From: Lunularia cruciata
Lineage: Eukaryota; Streptophyta; Marchantiopsida; Lunulariales; Lunulariaceae
Length of the DNA stretch: 64,000 bases
NCBI GenBank assembly: GCA_948567375.1
Contig: OX419760.1
Span: forward strand, 11,904,001 to 11,968,000
Direction: 5' to 3'
Every line of letters begins with the position of its first letter. Positions within the stretch are counted from its first letter, which is position 1. Positions 12,246 to 24,199 of this stretch are shown here, one piece after another. The position numbers and the translations under genes are program-made. The notes under the pieces were generated by a model that made no database searches, had not been told where the DNA came from, and saw nothing but the letters and a program-made list of their open reading frames with translations.

Positions 12246-13960
12246 TCAAACAAGCCACACTAATCTCTAAACTTCAAACAAAATTCACTTGCACTCTTCT
12301 CACAACAAGCATTAATCTTCTCCTCTTTTGGGTCAATTTTCTCCTTCTTGCACTCTCTTGATGTTCATCATCTTGTTCTCTACATCAATCTTTTGCTTCA
12401 ATTTTCTCTTTCTTGTCCTCTTGCATGGTTCATCTCATTCTCTTGTACATCACCTATAGTTGTGACCCACCTATCTTCAATTTTCAACAACAATTTTCTA
12501 CTTCTCATCCTCTTGTATAGTTCATCTTGTTCTTTCTCGTTCTCTCGTACATCACCTATTGTTGTGACCCCACCTATCTTTGTGGCCCCCTCTGGCGGCC
12601 ACTCTTTTCACCCTAATCTAATCCACCCACTATACTAACCCTTATGTGTAATTAATGCACTACGGAGTGACAACGGTTAATTAAGTATCCTTTATTTTCT
12701 ATGAACCACCTATTATGGAGTTTGCTAAAAATAAGGAACTTGATTGGAACTCCATAGTCAGACCTTTTCCTCTACCTACCAAAACCCATACAGTTTAGTC
12801 AATACTTCGTAAAAAGTTACAAGGAAATCTACAAAGCTTTGTAAAACTATAACTAAATCCCCTTATTATGTACAAAACCTATGTTTCCACCCTAACCTAG
12901 ACCTGGATGATCTGTTCTTTGTTGACCATTTGCATTTAAATCATGTCTTAATTTCCATCCTTGTGCTGCTTGATGGGGTTCTCTTAACCTTCTTGTTATT
13001 TTAGGTATTTGTCTTTCTCAATTTGAATGATGCATTTCCATCTTATCCGTTATCGCTCTCCAATGAAACTCAAGTGACATGCAATTGAAAAGTCCTAAAA
13101 TATTATAGAGTACTCTAGTACATATTAAAGTCAACATGAATAGAAGACCTTTCATAGTTCTTTCATGACTTGCATAGTTCAAATATCTTAGGTGTTGTAA
13201 GGTAGATTCTTTTCATGAAGTAGATTATTTTTATCTATATTATTAAGCCTTGGCCCTATTTTACCCCAATGTTTCTTCCTTGTATGGTTCAATGGGTCTT
13301 CCATCTTTCTTGTTATCACACAAGGTCACCTTCCAAACAAAAAAATACTTAGATCTTTCACTTTCACATAGAACATACTCTAGTGTAGTTGTCCCTGGAA
13401 TTTGGCGTGGCAAGTGGCACTTGTGTGCCACCCAAGCTAAAGGGAGTACTATCAAGTATTTTGGCCAACTTGGGGTTCTTAAGATATTCCCATCCTTCTT
13501 GTTATCCTACATGGTTTCCATTTTCAGATTTAGGTTAACGGTAAGTCGACGTGACAAATTTCAAGTATTGTTAATGTTAATCCATCACTGCAGAATGCCA
13601 TGACAACGGTTTTAGGACTGTTATTTTGGAGTTAGCCAAAATTTACTATTATCATTGCAAAACACAAAAATTCCAAACTTTGACTTCAAACAATTGATGA
13701 TCTTTATATGAGATGGTTCAGCTTGAGGAACTCATCAAGCATGGTGAGGAGACGTTAATCTATACTATCAAGTGAAAATGAAGTCTTGAGATGATCATGG
13801 TGGAAAAAGGTAAAAACCTATGAAATTGTTGAACCAATGAATTTTCAATTTGAGATGATTTATTAGTAGTTAATCTTAACAATCACATCTAACAAATTTT
13901 CTATTTGTGTTGTCCAAGATTTTGATTAGTCTAGTGATTAATACCTAACTAAATAATGAG
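12246..13960. other. Non-coding stretch, pyrimidine-rich then AT-rich
   Basis: Positions 12,300-12,620 are CT-rich with repeated segments around TCATCTTGTTCT. The rest shows no domain-bearing frame. Around 13,262-13,345 there is a reverse copy of the short tail-type repeat (CTTGTATGG, GGTCTTCCATC, CAAGGTCACC). Confidence 0.4.
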
Positions 13961-13974
13961 AAAATGGCAACCAC

Positions 13975-14160
13975 ATAGAACACATGAAGGATGGGAAGGC
14001 CCACTCCATCAAGCCATGCAAGAGAGAGACAAAAGAGGTAAAATGGGACTAGGGCCCACTGAACAACAAGAGAAAAAGGTGACCATGTAGAACATATGAA
14101 GGATGGGAAGACCTCATCAAGCCATATAAGGGAGGGAAAAAAGAGGTAAAATGGGGCAAG
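13975..14160 (+). repeat. Tail-type repeat, two tandem units
   Basis: Two units, about 13,975-14,050 and 14,085-14,160, carry ATGAAGGATGGGAAG, CATCAAGCCAT and AAAAGAGGTAAAATGGG. They lie directly 3' of the minus-strand RT-endonuclease element that follows, and resemble copies at 4.9, 57.5 and 58.4 kb. Probably the 3' UTR repeats of that element family. Confidence 0.55.
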
Positions 14161-14239
14161 GCTCCAATGGTATCAATATGAGAAATCTGCCCTAATGCAC
14201 CTAAGATATCCAAGCTATGCAAATCATAAGGTCTACAAA

Positions 14240-16070
14240 CTACAAGAGCATCCAAAAAAATCATCTAGTGTATTGCTCTCCTATGGATTGCACCAACTAA
14301 TGCACTTTGTAGAGCAATGGACACATGCTGTCTATATTATGCTACAAAGTGTGAGAGTGAGAGTGGTACTCCTTGACATATAGTATAATAAGCTCTCATG
14401 CACTCCTTGACAAATGTGTTGATTGCCATGTCCATCACTTTATATAACTCCAAGGCTAGAGGACATAAAGGTGACCTTTTGTGCTATTGCTCTACTCACC
14501 ACCCATCCAAGAGTTGAGTTATCATTCCCTTCAAAACTATATCACGCATAGGATCTGTAACCACAACATCTACCACTATCACTTAATCATCTCAAACCAA
14601 GTACAAGTCTACTCTAGCACATGTCATCTACAAAGAATATGAATGCTCCTCCAAGCAAGATATCCACACTTCATACCATAGCAAGCACCATACCCCTGAT
14701 GGCATCTTGGGTAGCTATCCTTTGTCTTCCAAAAGGACACCATATCATATGGACCATTGCTGCATTTAGTGTAGAAACATACTCACAAGTGAGTAACAAA
14801 AATGTAGACAAGTGGACCAAACCTAGAACCTCATTGCTATCGAGAAGGTGGTTGGTGCAAGTCAAAATGCCCTAATGCACTATCAAGCTAGGATCCAAGA
14901 GCTTGCATCCTTGCCAGAGCAAGAGCAAGACGTGCTCTAGTGGCCTTGAAGAATGGACTAGTCAATTAAGAGAGAATGTAGCATATGCTAATATTGTCTC
15001 TCCATCAAGGAAGATTGCAAAATTTTGGTCCAATCTAGTGGTGATGAAGCAAAGGATGGAAGATCCTCCCATGCCCCATGGAGATAGACAATCTCTTGTA
15101 TGCCATAATTACAATTGGAGAGAAAAGGATCCCTCTTCTACCTCAGTCACATATCATCTCCTCCATTGATAATAGGCCTACCCTTTTGCATAAGATTGGT
15201 ATAGATGGTATGGTTTGTCTATGTGCCAAATCCTTATCCACACACTCAAATTTCCTTGGTCCAATGATATCACCAAAGACCTCCATAATCCTCCTATCAA
15301 AAGCTCTCAAACATGATAGGAAAGCTAAGGAAGGGAGAACCATGCAAAGAATGTAAGTTGGTTGACAAGCAATACTAAAAGAGAATATACCAAATGCCAC
15401 CTGCGGATATCTTGATAGAGGAAGGTCATCTACATGGAGAATATACTCTATAAGGAAAATGTCTAAGAAGCATGTGACAAAATCCTTGGATCCTATTGGC
15501 ACTCCAAGAATACGTAGTCCATTTGTAGATGTGACATATCCCTTTGGAAGCTCAAGGTGGGAAGGGATACTTGAAGGAGACCATGCTATGCACTTTGACA
15601 CCTTGACTCTCAAGCTTATAGGATATAGCTCAATATTAAAGTGATCAAAGGCATCCCTAATCTGATCTATGGGGCCACAATGTGTGTATTGTTTGCCAAA
15701 GAGTCAAGGTGGCCTACACAACCTAGCATGGCCAAAGTAGTAGATAAGAGAGCTCTGAAGTGAGCTATGGCAAATAAATGCCCCCTAAGAATTTCTCTAT
15801 AGTCATTGTCTTATGACCACCCATGTTGGTAGTAAGGAGAAGGAAGAGAGCCATAGAGCAATCACACAAAAGGAATGAGGCTTGCCAAGGATCCACTGGC
15901 CTCCCTAAGCTGTCTAAAGATAGATATACTAGAGATCCTATTAAAATCATTCTCAACATCCACATGTAAGACAATCCACTCTAAATGGATATCTAGGAGT
16001 GCTTTAATATCTAGAGAAATAACCTCACAACCTCCAAGTGTAGTTACACCAAATTGATGTGGACTGAGGT
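14240..16070 (-). pseudogene. Non-LTR-type retroelement RT with C-terminal endonuclease-like domain, copy 1
   Basis: Degenerate minus-strand copy. From its N-side: SPHQFGVTTLGGCEVIS, then RT motif A as LHVDVENDFNRIS (about 15,960), then KCIAWSPSS and GLRILGVPIGSKDF (about 15,600-15,500), and QVAFGIFSFSIACQPTYI. Near 14,780 comes a Cys/His cluster followed by RIATQDAIRGMV, and near 14,560 VDVVVTDPM, which together look like the CCHC plus restriction-like-endonuclease tail of some non-LTR elements. The same domain string is present at 53,886-56,232. Stops and frameshifts are frequent. The N-terminal half is missing because the chromovirus H LTR begins at 16,071 within the reading frame. Confidence 0.6.
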
Positions 16071-16490
16071 TGTAACAATATGAGTTAGTCAAGACTAATA
16101 AAGTAAAAAAAGGCCAAATTAGCCAAGAATTATAAGAATATTCTAGAAGCATCTAGGAAGCTACTTGGTACTTTCCATGTATTGGGTAATATGCATGCCA
16201 AATGATGATTTCTAGGAGGAAGCGTCTTGGCTAGCTTAGCTTGCATGCCAAGTAGGTGGTTTCTAGAAGGAAGCTTGTCATAAAAAATCCCAATTAGCTT
16301 GACTTGCACTATAAGAAAGTGTCTTTTAAGAACCTTCTTGAGAAGCTCCTCAAAGCCTTTTATGTTCCTTATAAATACCAAAGTGAAAGCTCATGCTAGG
16401 CACTTGGAGTTTCCCTCATTCAAGAGTCTCAATGTGATATTCCATTCTTTGTTTCTCTCTTTGATCGTTTATATGATTATCAAAACAAGA
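16071..16490 (+). repeat. 5' LTR of element H
   Basis: Starts TGTAACAATATG and aligns with the 3' LTR of element C beginning at 52,623. Shared landmarks: TTAGCTTGCATGCCAAGTAG, ATAAATACCAAA (TATA-like, 16,369 onward) and CTCATGCTAGGCA, TTGGAGTTT, CCCTCATTCAAG. The right boundary is approximate. Confidence 0.75.
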
Positions 16491-16736
16491 ATATGATAGA
16501 TGGATTTTATGGACCATCAAATCCATTTCCACCAAACCATTGGAATTTTTGTGTCCATGTACTAACCAAGCATCATTTCACTTAGTTCATCATCTCACAT
16601 TTTTGGCAGATTTTTTTCATGCAATCATCTTATCCAATGATTGCATTATTTCTTATTGTAACTTATGGAGAAAAGTGAGATGTTGCATCTATATGTTGAC
16701 CTACATAATTGTATTTAGTGTGATAGAGTAGTAATC

Positions 16737-17640
16737 ATGGCGGTAATGCCCAAAATTATCATTGCTATGCAGCAATAAATTGAGCACCTTACTCAATTGT
16801 TGGAAGAACAAGACCATCAACCACAAGAGCATGTAGAGAGAGCACCATTTTGAGAAGGAGAAGAGCAAATTGATTTCCAAAATCCAAGGTATTTGAATGC
16901 AAGAATTTATTGGGCATAGTGGAGAATTTTTTGTTTGATTGTGAATGTTATTTAAAAACTACATATCTTCAAGATGAATGGAGATATATTCTCTTGGCTT
17001 CAAGCCAATTGGATGGAGTGGCAAAACTATGGTGGCAATTTCAAGTGGAGCAAGCTTAATGATAGTTTGTTGCACCAATCTCAACATAGGAAGAATTCAA
17101 GAGCACAATAATTAGGTGACTCTAAGCTATAAATGCCACACAAGCTGCACAAGATAGATTGGCAGAATCAAAGCAGATTGGTTATGTAAGAAGCTACATC
17201 ATTCAATTCAAGAATACCATAATGCAAATTTAGATATACTAGAAGGTGAAACTTTGGGGGTTTAAAGTCATGCACCAAATCAAAAGTGACCATATGGGAG
17301 CCCAAACGCTTGGAGGAAGCCAAGTAGTTGGTTGAGCATTTTGATTCCTTGGTTGCAATAACTTGATCTCATCCTCAACCTTCATAGAAATTGTCAACAC
17401 ACTCTATATGGGTGGAAAAGCCAACATTAATGGAAATTGATGCCATCCAATGGAGACCACTTGGCATTGCAAATAGGGAAAGACTACAAAAAATGGTGGT
17501 TGCTTTATTGTCATCAAATTGGACGTCATATTATTGAATATCTACTCATGAATAAACAACCCCAACAAATTACCTAAATGGAGTTCATGGAGCATGATGA
17601 TCAAGGAAACAAAGAATCTTAATATGAGAATTTGAGCCAC
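16737..17640 (+). pseudogene. Gag of element H (decayed)
   Basis: An ATG at 16,737 opens a broken gag. QDRLAESKQIGYVRSYIIQF (about 17,150) corresponds to RDKLAELRQIGSMRSYITQF in element C, part of the retrotransposon gag capsid region. A CCHC knuckle near 17,490 is frameshifted and has lost a Cys. Multiple stops are present. Confidence 0.6.
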
Positions 17641-17651
17641 CTATTGAGAAC

Positions 17652-18915
17652 TTGATTAGTTCCAATGGGATTGAAAGCTTGACCTATGCAAGTTTACTTC
17701 ACCGGCAAAGTATGATATTTGATTGTGGTTGTAGGATTTTGATTGATTTTGGAAGTTCAAAGAAATGTATGTCTATGAAACTAGCAAAAGAATTAGATAT
17801 TCCTATCAAGCCAATAACTACAATTAGATTGATGATGGCCAATGGTAGAAAGAGTTTTGCATTCTATACCTTATATCTTGTTACATTCAAGATTAGGAAG
17901 GAGTATTTGGAGTGTATGAGGTTTGTAGTGGCACCTCTACATTATGATGTCATTCTAGGTTTGCCTTGGCTTGAATGTCATAAGGTTTGATTTGATTGGA
18001 TCCAAAAATAAACTCAAGTAAAATACCAAAGTAAAACTTATTGATTAGATTCTTTAGCACTTTTCAGTAAGACATCTAAGAATAGTCAATCTCAAGATGA
18101 GAAGTTTGTTGGTAAAGCAACCATAGAGCAAGCTTTGGAGGAAGATATTCCTATTTTTGTAGTGTAGATCAAGCCAATTGTGCATGGAGAATTTGATGAG
18201 GGCCAAAAGCCTCATCAAACATCATCAAGCAATGGGTGAAATAGTTCAAGATTTTGTAGATGTGTTTCCGGATAATCTGCCAAAGGGATTACCCTTTGAT
18301 TGTGATATGCCTTTCAAGATTGATTTATTGCCAATAAGTATTGTAGTGAATATACCAATCTACTGGCTCTCACCAATGAAGTTGGAAGAGCTTCAAACAA
18401 CACTAATGGAGTTGTTGGAGAAGAATTCATACAACATAATACATGTCTTTGGGGAGCACCAATACTATTTGACACAAAGAAGGATGAGGACTTTACTTTT
18501 GTATTGATTATCATGGCCTCAATAAACAAACAATGAAGAATGCATATCCCTTGCCTCAAATATGATGACTTGCTAGATCAATTGAGTGGAGGATGATACT
18601 TCTCCAAGTTGGATCTTTGAAGCAACTATTAGCGGATTCCTATTGATAGAAAGGATATGCAAAAGACTATCTTTCACAAAGGTATTGGCATTTTGAATGG
18701 AGAGTTCTTATACTTGGGCTCACTAATGCTCAAGTAGTCTTCATAGATCAGATGCATCAAGTGTTGGATGGGCTATTGGATCCATATGTGGTGGTGTTAT
18801 TGGATGATATTCTAATCTATAGCAAGATGGAGGCAAAACACATGAATCATGTGCAAGAAGTCCTAAGATGACTATGTCAATGGAAATTTTACTCCAAGCA
18901 GTCAAAGTGTACCTT
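17652..18915 (+). pseudogene. Protease and N-terminal RT of element H
   Basis: The protease reads CRILIDFGSSKKCMSM with the active site at 17,745-17,753 as Asp-Phe-Gly, where retropepsins normally have Asp-Ser/Thr-Gly; element C has the same change. It continues to ILGLPWLECHKV. The RT start (18,178 on) has FVDVFPDNLPKGLPFD and [19 protein letters not shown]. The frame is broken before the Leu-Asp-Asp box near 18,790. Copy A interrupts the RT at 18,911-18,915. Confidence 0.7.
18911..18915. repeat. Target-site duplication of copy A, left
   Basis: ACCTT, repeated exactly at 28,607-28,611 on the other side of copy A. Restoring one copy rejoins the RT frame of H as judged against element C. Confidence 0.85.
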
Positions 18916-19022
18916 GTCATGCGTATATACATTGCTACAAAACATACATTGCTGTCAACATCATACACTATCAAAACATAACTCACACATAAGTCATACA
19001 TAGACTCATACATAAGCCACAA
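18916..19022 (-). repeat. Copy A terminal repeat B2
   Basis: 107 bp forming the 3' end of copy A, starting TTGTGGCTTATG in element orientation and ending TATACGCATGAC. It is a second copy of B1 at 19,470-19,575. Confidence 0.8.
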
Positions 19023-19467
19023 TAATCAAATTGTTTACCACTCTCAACTCAACTCAACTCAAACTCAGATCAGTACTTGATCACTCTATAAACGACCAAC
19101 AACTAGGCACTGATTATAGTCAAGTCACACCCACTCTAGCTAAGAGAATCTAGGTGATGCTTGCCGGCCTCTGTCCACCATAGCCAGAAACTCGAAGGCT
19201 CAACATCAGAGAAGTGAGCTCTCTGGAGCTGCACTTCAAAAGTATACCTCCTAGACTCAAGCTAGGTCAGAAACCCTAATGGTCCCACTGATGGCACACT
19301 CGATAGTGAAAACGGTGCAAAGTGATAGTGGGCCCCACCATGAAGTCAGTACCTCAAACACAAAATCTAAATGTTGGAAAGTAGTCTTTGAGAAACTGCT
19401 ATAATAACTCTAACTACTATCACTGGAACTCCAATGTTCAAGACGTGACACTACGAATGGTGTGATA
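19023..19467 (-). repeat. Copy A repeat A2
   Basis: 445 bp, starts TATCACACCATTCGTAG in element orientation. Homologous to A1 at 28,151-28,606. It is sandwiched between B1 and B2. Two bases (GG in element orientation) separate B1 and A2. Confidence 0.8.
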
Positions 19468-19469
19468 CC

Positions 19470-19575
19470 TATCATGCATATATACATTGCTACACAACAC
19501 ACATTGCTGTCAACATCATACACTATAGAAACAAAACTCACATATGAGTCATACATAGACTCTAAAGTGCCACAA
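19470..19575 (-). repeat. Copy A repeat B1
   Basis: 106 bp starting TTGTGGCACTTTAGAG in element orientation and ending GCATGATA. It lies just after a degenerate polypurine-like stretch and directly before A2. Confidence 0.8.
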
Positions 19576-19743
19576 TTGCTCCCATAGCTGGCGGTTAGGT
19601 CCCTCTAACTCTAGATAGCCATCTAATCCAAGTATATGGTATACCCTATGATGGGCAAAGATCAATAGGCCGGGTGCTATGGAGCCCCATCGTTAGTCAC
19701 TTGTCTGCAATCTATACCATATAACAAATGAGCTAGCTATAGG

Positions 19744-21000
19744 TCAAGTACATCTAGGACATAACCATTGTCCTTGAGGAACCACCATGAGAGGAGGAGT
19801 CATACATGTCATATGCCATCCTCTCAAACAACTATCACACACTAAAATAGTAGTAGCTCCACCAAAAGAGCCACATAACTTACACCTCAAGCTTGCACAT
19901 ACAAGTGCCAAGCTTAGGTCCATAGTACCATCAATGTTTGGGAGGTGGCATGGCGCACAATTGTGCACATGATCCTTCCAAACAACACCATCATGTCTTC
20001 TAACACAAGGACTCTAGATGGTAAAACCTCACGCACTCTCAAGATAGTGCGGCCTATTGAAACATCAAGTGTTGTCGGTGTTGTCTACTATAGATATACA
20101 TAGTCACCTGGATGAAATCAATAAATTGATGGTCTATAACCTCCTCCTCAAATGGTAGCATAGCGTAAAATATCTCTATGCTAAGCAATCGCCAAGTTCT
20201 CAAAGGCCATCGGCATCACTTTCCGAAAGATCTCTGCCCATTGAGAACATGCGGTCATCCATACATTGGGGTCATCCAAGTCCAACACTACAGTCGCATC
20301 TCAAAAAATGGCTACAAGTAAATCTAGATCTTGTCCATAGAGTAGAAAGTACGGAGAGAAGGATGCTAAGGAGGCTTGCCGGCTGAACCGGTAGCCCATT
20401 GCCAACCAACATAACTAGAGATCCCAATCTCCCAAGTAGCCTCTCTGCAAACCATACTTTCTCAATCCACTCTTAATCATTTGAACCACTCTCCCTACTA
20501 AGCCATCTGCCATAGGGTGATCTCAGGATGTAGTATGATGATCAATCAAAGCCTTGTCACACAAGACCTGAAACTCCCCCAAGAACTCTGTACCATGATC
20601 AATCAAAATCTCAGCTGGTGTACCAAAATGACTAAGAATTCAATCCAAGAATGAGTAAGCTATCCCTTCACTAGACTTGTCAAGAAGTGCCGCCAACTCA
20701 ATCCACCTAGAGTTGTGCTCCACCATCACCAAAACATACAAATGATGTCTCATAGTCAGCGGTAAAGGTCCAATGACATCCAAACTCCAACAGTAACCCA
20801 ATCCCATAATAGGTAATGGGTGTAACTATGGCGTAGGAGTATTGAATGATGCTCTAACTCGGTCACAAACCACACATCTGGCAACAAACTATTGTACTTT
20901 GGTCTGCATACCCCTCCACCAATAATAACTCTGGAGTAAGCTATATGTACATTTTTCTCCAAAATGTCCTAGCTCCTCATGAGCATGTCCGACCAACTGT
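19744..21000 (-). pseudogene. Copy A integrase with C-terminal PHD finger
   Basis: Broken integrase matching the copy B integrase, ending in a PHD finger with all eight ligands: C-x2-C-x11-C-x2-C-x4-H-x2-C-x14-C-x2-C and the Trp two residues before the seventh ligand (QWLCPRC). A TAG at 20,889-20,891 follows VQ in the HHCC region; copy B has the same stop. Conservation of every PHD ligand in a copy that has otherwise decayed suggests the finger was under selection in the family before insertion. Confidence 0.75.
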
Positions 21001-21241
21001 GGTCTCTGAGATGGAAGTGGTACTACTCACACTCTACCATCCTCCCATACACACAAAAGGTGTTTGCCCTCCAATCTGAATTGTCTGGCTTGCTGAAGGA
21101 CAAGGTCTCTCTCCTTAGCCCCAACTATGCCACCCACAACACCAGTGCAAAGATAGTCCATCACTAAGACATCATCATGAATGTCTTGCTAAACTGTACC
21201 AATATTTTCACTCTTTGGATCTGTGATCTCAATAACTCCTC

Positions 21242-22800
21242 CTATATGTGCTGAGAGAGATACCAACAAAGCCTTTGAAAATATACATAGAAATGCCGAT
21301 GCCAACATGGCACCATCTCCTCATCTATCTCACCATGCCAACGTGCTCCGGCCTTATCCTGTTGGCTGGGACATGGGTTTCTACTCAACCCATCTACATC
21401 ACGGTTCACCACTCTAGGTCTATGAACAACCATGTAATCATACTCTTGTAAAATCAGAGCCCATCGTGCAAGCTTCCTTGAAAGCTTGTCGGATTCCATC
21501 AACCACTCCAGTGGCTGATGATCAGTGATGAGAGTGAAGGGGTTACCAAATAGGTAGCATTGGAAATGTGCTATTGCCCAAACTGCTGCTAAGCACTCTC
21601 CCTCATATGAACTATACTTCACCTCTGCTGAATTGTTGGTGCGACTAGCATAGGCCTACAAACTCCTTCCCCTCATCATCATGCTGGGTGAGCACCGCTC
21701 CAAGCCCAACATACTCCAATTAGTATGAACCTAAAATGGTCATCCTCTAATTGGTCTCCTCAAAATAGGAGCAGATGTCAACCTCTCCTTGAGCTCTACA
21801 AAAGCTCTGTCTTGCTCATCTCCCCAACACCACTCATGTGTGAGCTTGGTCAGCTTTGTCAAGGCCTTGGCAATGGCACTAAATCTTCTAACATACTGGT
21901 GATAAAAGTTTGCCAACCCAAGGAATGCTCGCACTCTACTCACATCCGTAGGCCGGAAAATACATGCAATAGCCTCCACCTTGGTCTGCTGAACACCAAG
22001 TCCTCCGGGGTAGATAGTGTGACCCAAATACTCAACCTGCTCATGGAAGAATCTACACTTCCCAAGATGTAATTTGAGTCCATGAGATCTCAACCTCTCA
22101 AACACCTCCAACAATTGTCTCTCATGCTCCTCCATAGTAGTGCTATAAACCAAAATGTCATCAATATAGCACTGAGCAAAATCCAATCCAGCTAGGATCC
22201 TATCCATGACCCTCTAGAACTCAGTAGGAGTGTTCTTTAACCCAAACAGTAAGAACCTCCACTGATATAAAACATCCTTGCCATGAGGATCAATAGCCTA
22301 AAATGATGTCTTGGACTTATCCTCCTCCTTGATCGGCAACTGATTATATCCCTCTCAAAGATCCAAAGTATTGACTCTTGCATGCCCAATCGCATCAAAA
22401 ATCTCCTCTAGTGTGGGCATGGCATACCAATCAGCCCTGGTCTATAGGTTGATAGGATGGTAATCTCCACACATTTGCCTATCTGTGTAGTTGCCATTCA
22501 TATCCTTCTTGGCTAGCATCATTGTTGCTGATGCATACACTCCATGTGAAATCTCCACCAAACCAGCCTCAAAAAGGTCACTACTCCGGCTCTGAATCAA
22601 TGTCCTCTCCATATCACTATATCAATAAGGACGTTGGAAAACGGACGTCACTAATCAGTTCAATTTGTATACCAGGTCCCTTCAGAGCACCCAAATCCTT
22701 CATACTGAAGGCAAAACAACTCGTGTGGCTCCTCAAGAACCTCCAAACCGTCCATCATTCCTCTCTCGTAAGCTTGGGTCCAAGATCTGGCTCCCAAGTA
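21242..22800 (-). pseudogene. Copy A reverse transcriptase and RNase H
   Basis: Recognisable pieces: DRILAGLDFAQCYIDDILVY with the catalytic IDD (about 22,170), VEYLGHTIYPGGLGV, FLGLANFYHQYVRRFSAIAK, and RNase H residues KYSSYEGECLAAVWAIAHF and TDHQPLEWL (21,622 down). A TGA at 22,355-22,357 interrupts LDL before the second RT motif; copy B has the same stop. Several other stops and frame changes are present. Confidence 0.8.
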
Positions 22801-23189
22801 TCCTTTGTAACTATAGTAGGAGTGGAAGACGTACTCACAAGCTGCTACACTAGGCCCTTGGGAGCAATAGTGTCATGCTTCCGACCACTAGAGGTCCCAA
22901 CCTCTGTGTGAAAAACTCCTTCTACTCTGGCTGCAAGCTCCACATGTCCTCTAGCTGCATCCCAAGTGGACCAAAGGTGTACTCCAAGTAGCCCACGCTC
23001 ATATGGATGGAATCCAAGTAGTAGACCACTCTCCCAAGTAGCTACTGGTTGTGTCCTAAGAATACCATGTCCACCCGGTCCATCACCCCCAACATGTGCT
23101 TGAATCGTCTTGATAGGCACAGGGCTCACTAGTGTCCAAGTGGTGATGCCTATCAAGCACACCTACGTTGCTCTGCCAAGCCAAGGCTC

Positions 23190-24140
23190 ACAATCCAGGT
23201 GAAATAGTTCAGGTCCATAGCTTGACCTAACACCTAATGCTTAGATGCCTCTAACACTGGTGAAATAGTGGTAATACCGGTGTGAAAACACATTGCCCGC
23301 TCTCTCTCATCAGCATTGGGCTCCACCAACTACTGTAACTCTGAGTCCCAAACAAGTCTAGGTCCTACCTCTCAAAGCATGAGAGCTTGGGAAACTCATC
23401 AGTGTGGGAAATGCAACTCTACACTATCTCACTAGGTTCACCATTGCCATTGGTGACCTATCAGCCACTACCACCGTCTGAGACTGACGCTCAACATCCA
23501 AGATGTCATCAACAAGGATGTGGTCAAGTTGCTGAATCCCATCATAAATGCATTGTAGAACCTCTTTGGGTAAGAGGTTTGTCCACCAAAGACAAAGACA
23601 ATAAGCCCGTGATCCCACTCTAGCTGCATCTAATAATACAATAGGTTCCATCCAAGAATGGACCTGATGTGTACTCGCCACCACTTTGGTGCAAGAATCA
23701 CCCATCAAAGGAACGTTCTCCAAAAGGTAAGCTAGAGAAACAAATTGATGAACTTGGAGATGTTGTAGTATCCGTAACATCTCCTTAAACACACCAGAAT
23801 AAGGATCATAAAGACCCAAACCTCTACCAACAAGTGTATGTCCCTAACATGGCCATCCAAAAATCACCAAGTGAATAGGCCCATGTCTCTCCAGATCATG
23901 CGGTCCCAGTAAGGAAATGTCTACTGGTAGGGCCTTCTGGTAACCTCTGACTGCTAATATTGGTAATAACTCCGAATATCAATAGGCCAAGTGTGCCACA
24001 TGATGTAGAAAGACTCACCTAGCAGTCTCATCTCTCTCTACATACAAGTACCTCTGTACTTGTATACCTGCCTGTAACATCATAACTAATCCAATGCTAA
24101 TCCCACCAAACAACTCCAATAGACATGTCCCCTCTATTGG
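23190..24140 (-). pseudogene. Copy A C5 cytosine DNA methyltransferase domain
   Basis: Decayed copy of the domain described for copy B. Visible motifs: LELFGGISIGL (motif I, about 24,110), YLYVERDE, FGWPC followed by TAG at 23,844-23,846 (motif IV; copy B has SGWPC and the same stop), AYLLENVPLMGDS (motif VI) and CLWWTNLLP (motif VIII). Position between protease and RT is the same as in copy B. Additional stops occur in the upstream linker. Confidence 0.8.
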
Positions 24141-24199
24141 ATACTACCAAGCAATGAGTGTGGTATCCAGAGATGTCAAAGTAATCAACTTTGGAGACT

